Positions 48,313 through 50,860 of a stretch of 50,860 bases of DNA are shown piece by piece. This DNA comes from Rubrivivax sp. (GTDB lineage: Bacteria > Pseudomonadota > Gammaproteobacteria > Burkholderiales > Burkholderiaceae_C), in assembly GCA_022843905.1 (NCBI GenBank), contig JALHMT010000037.1:1-50860 (forward strand). Reading direction: 5' to 3'. Within the stretch, counting starts at the first letter, position 1. Every line of letters starts with the position of its first letter. The position numbers and the translations under genes were made by a program. Below the pieces are notes generated by a model. It worked only from the letters and a program-made list of their open reading frames with translations. It was not told where the DNA came from and made no database searches.

Positions 48313-48313
48313 T
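48308..48313 (+). promoter_or_regulatory. Candidate extra -10 box before the BMP lipoprotein gene
   Basis: CATAAT overlaps the stop codon of permease 2, 53 bases before the binding-protein ATG. An internal promoter here would raise binding-protein output over the permease, but no clear -35 is visible. Confidence 0.25.
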
Positions 48314-48365
48314 TTCGACATGCTGTAACCAGCCTTCACTTCTTTCAACTGCGAGGAAACTCTCG

Positions 48366-49514
48366 ATGAACCAGACGCTTACCCGCCGCCTGTTTGCACT
48401 GGCCGGCCTTGCGGCAGCCGCCACGCTGGCCGGCTGCGGCAAGAAGGAAGAGGCACCTGCCCCGGTCGCCGCGGCCCCGGTTGCCGCTTCGGCACCGAAG
48501 CCCGAGCCCCTGAAGGCGGCCTGGGTCTACATCGGCCCGGTGGGTGACGCCGGCTGGACCTTCGCGCACGACCAGGGCCGCAAGGCGGTGGAGACCGAGT
48601 TCGGCGACAAGATCAAGACGACCTTCGTCGAGAAGGTGCCCTACGCCGACGGCGAGCGCGTGATCCGCGACCTGGCCTCGCAGGGCAACAAGATCATCTT
48701 CGCCACCAGCTTCGGCTACATGGACGCCATGCTCAAGGTGGCTTCCGAGTTCCCCGACGTGAAGTTCGAGCACGCCACCGGCTACAAGACGGCCGTGAAC
48801 ATGAACGTGTACGACGCGCGCTTCTATCACGATGCCTACGTCAGCGGCATCATCGCCGGCGGCATGACGAAGTCCAACACGCTGGGCTTCGTCGCCAGCT
48901 TCCCCATCCCCGAAGTGCTGCGCAACATCAATGCCTTCACGCTGGGGGCGCAAAGCGTGAACCCGAAGATCAGGACGCGCGTGGTCTGGATCAACAGCTG
49001 GTTCGATCCCGAGAAGGAAGGTGCCGCCGCGCAGGAGCTCATCAACAAGGGCGCCGACGTCCTGCTGCAGAACACCGACTCCACCGCCGTGCTGCAGACG
49101 GCCGAGAAGAACGGCAAGTTCGCCTTCGGCTGGGACAGCGACATGAGCAGCTACGCACCCAAGGCGCACCTGGCCAGCAACATGGTCTACTGGGGCCCGT
49201 ACTACACCAAGACCATCAAGGCGCTGATGGACGGCACCTGGAAGGGCGAGCAACGCACCATCTGGGGCAAGCCGGAAGGCGCCAACGACGTGATCAAGAT
49301 CGCCGACTTCGTGCCGGCCGAGTTGAAGGCCAAGGCCGAGGCGGCCAACGCCGCCATCAAGGACGGCACGCTCGAAGTGTTCACCGGCCCCATCGTCGGC
49401 AACGACGGCAAGGAACGCCTGCCCAAGGACACCAAGGCCGACCAGGCCTGGAAGGACAAGGTCGACTTCTACGTCAAGGGCGTGGAGGGCAAGCTGCCTT
49501 CGGACAAGAAGTAA
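48366..49514 (+). CDS. BMP family substrate-binding lipoprotein
   Basis: 382 residues. A lipoprotein signal with lipobox LAGC (Cys24) is followed by an Ala/Pro linker. The basic-membrane-protein fold begins KAAWVYIGPVGDAGWTFAHDQGR and continues with IIFATSFGYMDAM, FEHATGYKT and YHDAYVSGIIAGGMTKSNTLGFV (outlined). Homologues bind purine nucleosides or bases (PnrA type). With guaD and xdh in the same island, a purine ligand is likely. GAGGAAA lies about seven bases before the ATG. It is the last gene of the unit and is followed by a hairpin and a repeat region. Confidence 0.94.
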   Translation: MNQTLTRRLFALAGLAAAATLAGCGKKEEAPAPVAAAPVAASAPKPEPLKAAWVYIGPVGDAGWTFAHDQGRKAVETEFGDKIKTTFVEKVPYADGERVIRDLASQGNKIIFATSFGYMDAMLKVASEFPDVKFEHATGYKTAVNMNVYDARFYHDAYVSGIIAGGMTKSNTLGFVASFPIPEVLRNINAFTLGAQSVNPKIRTRVVWINSWFDPEKEGAAAQELINKGADVLLQNTDSTAVLQTAEKNGKFAFGWDSDMSSYAPKAHLASNMVYWGPYYTKTIKALMDGTWKGEQRTIWGKPEGANDVIKIADFVPAELKAKAEAANAAIKDGTLEVFTGPIVGNDGKERLPKDTKADQAWKDKVDFYVKGVEGKLPSDKK

Positions 49515-49528
49515 CCCGAACTGTGCGG

Positions 49529-49546
49529 CTCCGCCTCAAGGCGGAG
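49529..49546 (+). terminator. Hairpin after the BMP lipoprotein gene
   Basis: CTCCGCC-TCAA-GGCGGAG, a perfect 7-bp stem 14 bases beyond the stop codon. No T tract follows; it merges into the repeat region downstream. Confidence 0.5.
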
Positions 49547-49556
49547 GCAGCTCCCT

Positions 49557-49789
49557 TCAAGCGAACGCCGCGGAGCCGGCTTTGCCGGGCCGCTGGCGTT
49601 GCCAGCCGGCAAGCATGCCGGCTTGCCCTCGCAGGCGCAGAACCGTCCGCAGGGACGGTTCTACGTCGCTGCTCGGCCCCCTTGAGGTGGGCTGAGCCCG
49701 GACACAGGACGCCGGAAGGCGTTCTGTGCCTGGCGAAGGCCATCCCGCGATTCCACGCGGGATGGCGCGCGCAGCGCGTAGGGGGTGGT
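49557..49789. repeat. Dispersed hairpin-rich intergenic repeat, copy B
   Basis: It begins with the same TCAAGCGAACGCCG core as copy A (49557-49600), and ends with the same CGTAGGGGGTGG just beyond a minus-strand stop codon. Between them are stacked perfect stems. GCTGGC/GCCAGC is at 49592-49606 and AGCCGGCA/TGCCGGCT at 49604-49623. AGAACCGTCC/GGACGGTTCT is at 49639-49662, and CACAGGACGCC/GGCGTTCTGTG with loop GGAA at 49703-49728. GCCATCCCGCG/CGCGGGATGGC is at 49739-49766. Copy A lacks most of these inner stems, so B looks like the same frame carrying extra hairpin modules. Confidence 0.75.
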
Positions 49790-49791
49790 TG

Positions 49792-50860
49792 TCAGAACCG
49801 TTCGAACTCGTCCAGGTAGCGCCACTGTCCCAGGGGCAGCTGCCCCAGCACGATGCTGCCGATGCGAACGCGCTTCAGGCCGGTCACCTTCAGGCCCACC
49901 AGTTCGCACATGCGCCGGATCTGCCGCTTGCGGCCTTCGCGCAGCACGATGCGCAGCTGGTCCTCGTTGGCCCAGCTCACCTTGGCCGGCTTGAGCGGCA
50001 CGCCGTCGAGTTCCAGGCCCTGCGTCAGGCGGTTGATCACGTGCTCGGGCATCTCGCCCGGCACCACCGGCTCCACGCGCACCAGGTATTCCTTCTCGAC
50101 GCGCGTCTCGTCGCCGATCAGCTTCTTCGCTACGCGGCCGTCCTGCGTGAAGACCAGCAGGCCGGTGGAATCGATGTCCAGCCGGCCGGCTGGCGCCAGG
50201 CCGCGCAGGTGGCCCGAGTGGTAGCTGATGCGTGCCTTGTCTTCGGCCCAGCGGTGGGCCGGCTTGATCAGGGTGACGGCCGGCTCGTAGCCGTCCTCGG
50301 CCTGCCCGCTGACCAGTCCGATCGGCTTGTGCAGCAGGATGGTGACCTGCTGCGCCTGCTCGGTGCGCGCACGCGGGTCGATCTCGATGGCCTGGTCCGG
50401 CGCCACACGCTGGCCCAGCACGGCGGGCTGGCCGTTCACGCGCACCCAGCCGGCCTCGATCCAGTCGTCGGCCTCGCGTCGCGACGCGATGCCGCGTTGC
50501 GTGATCAGCTTGGACACCCGCACCAGGCCGTCGGCCGGGGCCGGTGACGGGTGGGCCTGAGACGGCTGCTTCACGGCTGAAGGTGCTGGGCGGCGGGTGT
50601 CGGGGCGGCGCTGCGGCGGCCGATCGTCCTGGCCCGGACGCGGGTGGCGCTCGTCGGCCCGCGGTCGCTTGGGGCGGTCGTCGGCCTGCGGCCTGGGCGG
50701 ACGTGTTTCGGTGCGGGGGTCGCTGCGTGTGCCGCTGCGTGTGTCGTTGCGAGCCGGTGCGGGCCGGTCGTCCCGCGGCCGCGCCGGTCTGTCGGCGCGA
50801 GGCCCTGGCGGGCGATCCTCCCGCGGCCCGGGTGGCCGCTCGGCAGACCGCGGCCTGGGC
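49792..50860 (-). CDS. 23S rRNA pseudouridine synthase, RluB/RluF type (5' end outside window)
   Basis: Isomerises a uridine in 23S rRNA. An S4 RNA-binding domain (LVRVSKLITQRGIASRREADDWIEAG, outlined) begins near 50526. The RsuA/RluB/E/F catalytic domain has APAGRLDIDSTGLLVFTQDG, with the catalytic Asp in GRLDIDSTG, and the late EGRKRQIRRMCELVGLKV. A GTG at 50574 could start a 260-residue protein. However, the frame stays open to the window edge, with a strikingly biased composition of Arg, Pro, Asp, Gly and Ala (DRPxxPR-like runs), no hydrophobic residues and no ATG. I therefore read it as a disordered N-terminal extension with its start outside. RluF versus RluB is unresolved. Confidence 0.85.
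   Translation of the reverse strand, partial: PRPRSAERPPGPREDRPPGPRADRPARPRDDRPAPARNDTRSGTRSDPRTETRPPRPQADDRPKRPRADERHPRPGQDDRPPQRRPDTRRPAPSAVKQPSQAHPSPAPADGLVRVSKLITQRGIASRREADDWIEAGWVRVNGQPAVLGQRVAPDQAIEIDPRARTEQAQQVTILLHKPIGLVSGQAEDGYEPAVTLIKPAHRWAEDKARISYHSGHLRGLAPAGRLDIDSTGLLVFTQDGRVAKKLIGDETRVEKEYLVRVEPVVPGEMPEHVINRLTQGLELDGVPLKPAKVSWANEDQLRIVLREGRKRQIRRMCELVGLKVTGLKRVRIGSIVLGQLPLGQWRYLDEFERF

Noticed and set aside
49557..49789. Repeated short stems suggesting a CRISPR array
   Set aside because: The stems differ from each other, there is no constant direct repeat with regular spacers, and no cas genes occur in the window.

Overview
This is a 50.9 kb chromosomal window of very high G+C with no recognisable rRNA, tRNA, CRISPR array, insertion sequence or phage gene. 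Gene content points to a betaproteobacterium of the order Burkholderiales, probably near Leptothrix, Rubrivivax or Aquabacterium. The evidence is a ppk/ppx polyphosphate locus, xseB-ispA-dxs, folE2, an ungrouped DctPQM TRAP system, a DUF1631 protein, glutamyl-Q tRNA(Asp) synthetase, and intergenic hairpin repeats of the CCCCCTTGAGGGGG...GTAGGGGGTGG type. This placement is inferred from gene families and repeat style, not from a phylogenetic marker. I count 42 protein genes; the first (ppk) and last (an RluB/RluF-type pseudouridine synthase) run off the window.

1-9.4 kb is housekeeping and stress. It holds polyphosphate kinase, a SixA-like phosphatase and convergent exopolyphosphatase, a Tat-exported dienelactone-hydrolase-like protein, a ZIP metal transporter, a universal stress protein, a mercaptopyruvate sulfurtransferase, and a Rieske oxygenase translationally coupled to a DMT permease. 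9.6-13.6 kb is the isoprenoid unit xseB-ispA-dxs followed by folE2. 13.7-20.7 kb is a TRAP transporter whose permeases (dctQ, dctM) are separated from the binding protein (dctP) by a DUF1631 gene and a GGDEF/EAL gene, so c-di-GMP turnover genes sit inside a transport locus.

20.7-31.6 kb is mixed: a DUF2087 protein, a DEAD-box RNA helicase with a long structured leader, an orphan hybrid histidine kinase whose 3' end overlaps a convergent FeeM-like acyltransferase, an FKBP isomerase, a two-module lipoprotein, gluQ, a LysR/pirin divergent pair with a perfect operator-like palindrome, a DoxX protein and a Crp/Fnr regulator without cysteines. 31.6-37.6 kb is a minus-strand three-gene unit: a DUF1800 lipoprotein, a Tat-type DUF1501 protein, and a 970-residue RTX-like M10 metalloprotease ending in DUF4214. 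This is the least understood system in the window.

37.7-49.5 kb is a purine uptake and breakdown island built around a divergent LysR gene. xdhABC (xanthine dehydrogenase) lies on the minus strand. LysR-guaD-ATPase-permease-permease-BMP lipoprotein lies on the plus strand, almost every gene overlapping the next. The logic is import of purine or nucleoside, deamination of guanine to xanthine, then oxidation to urate. The window closes with a hairpin-rich repeat and the pseudouridine synthase.
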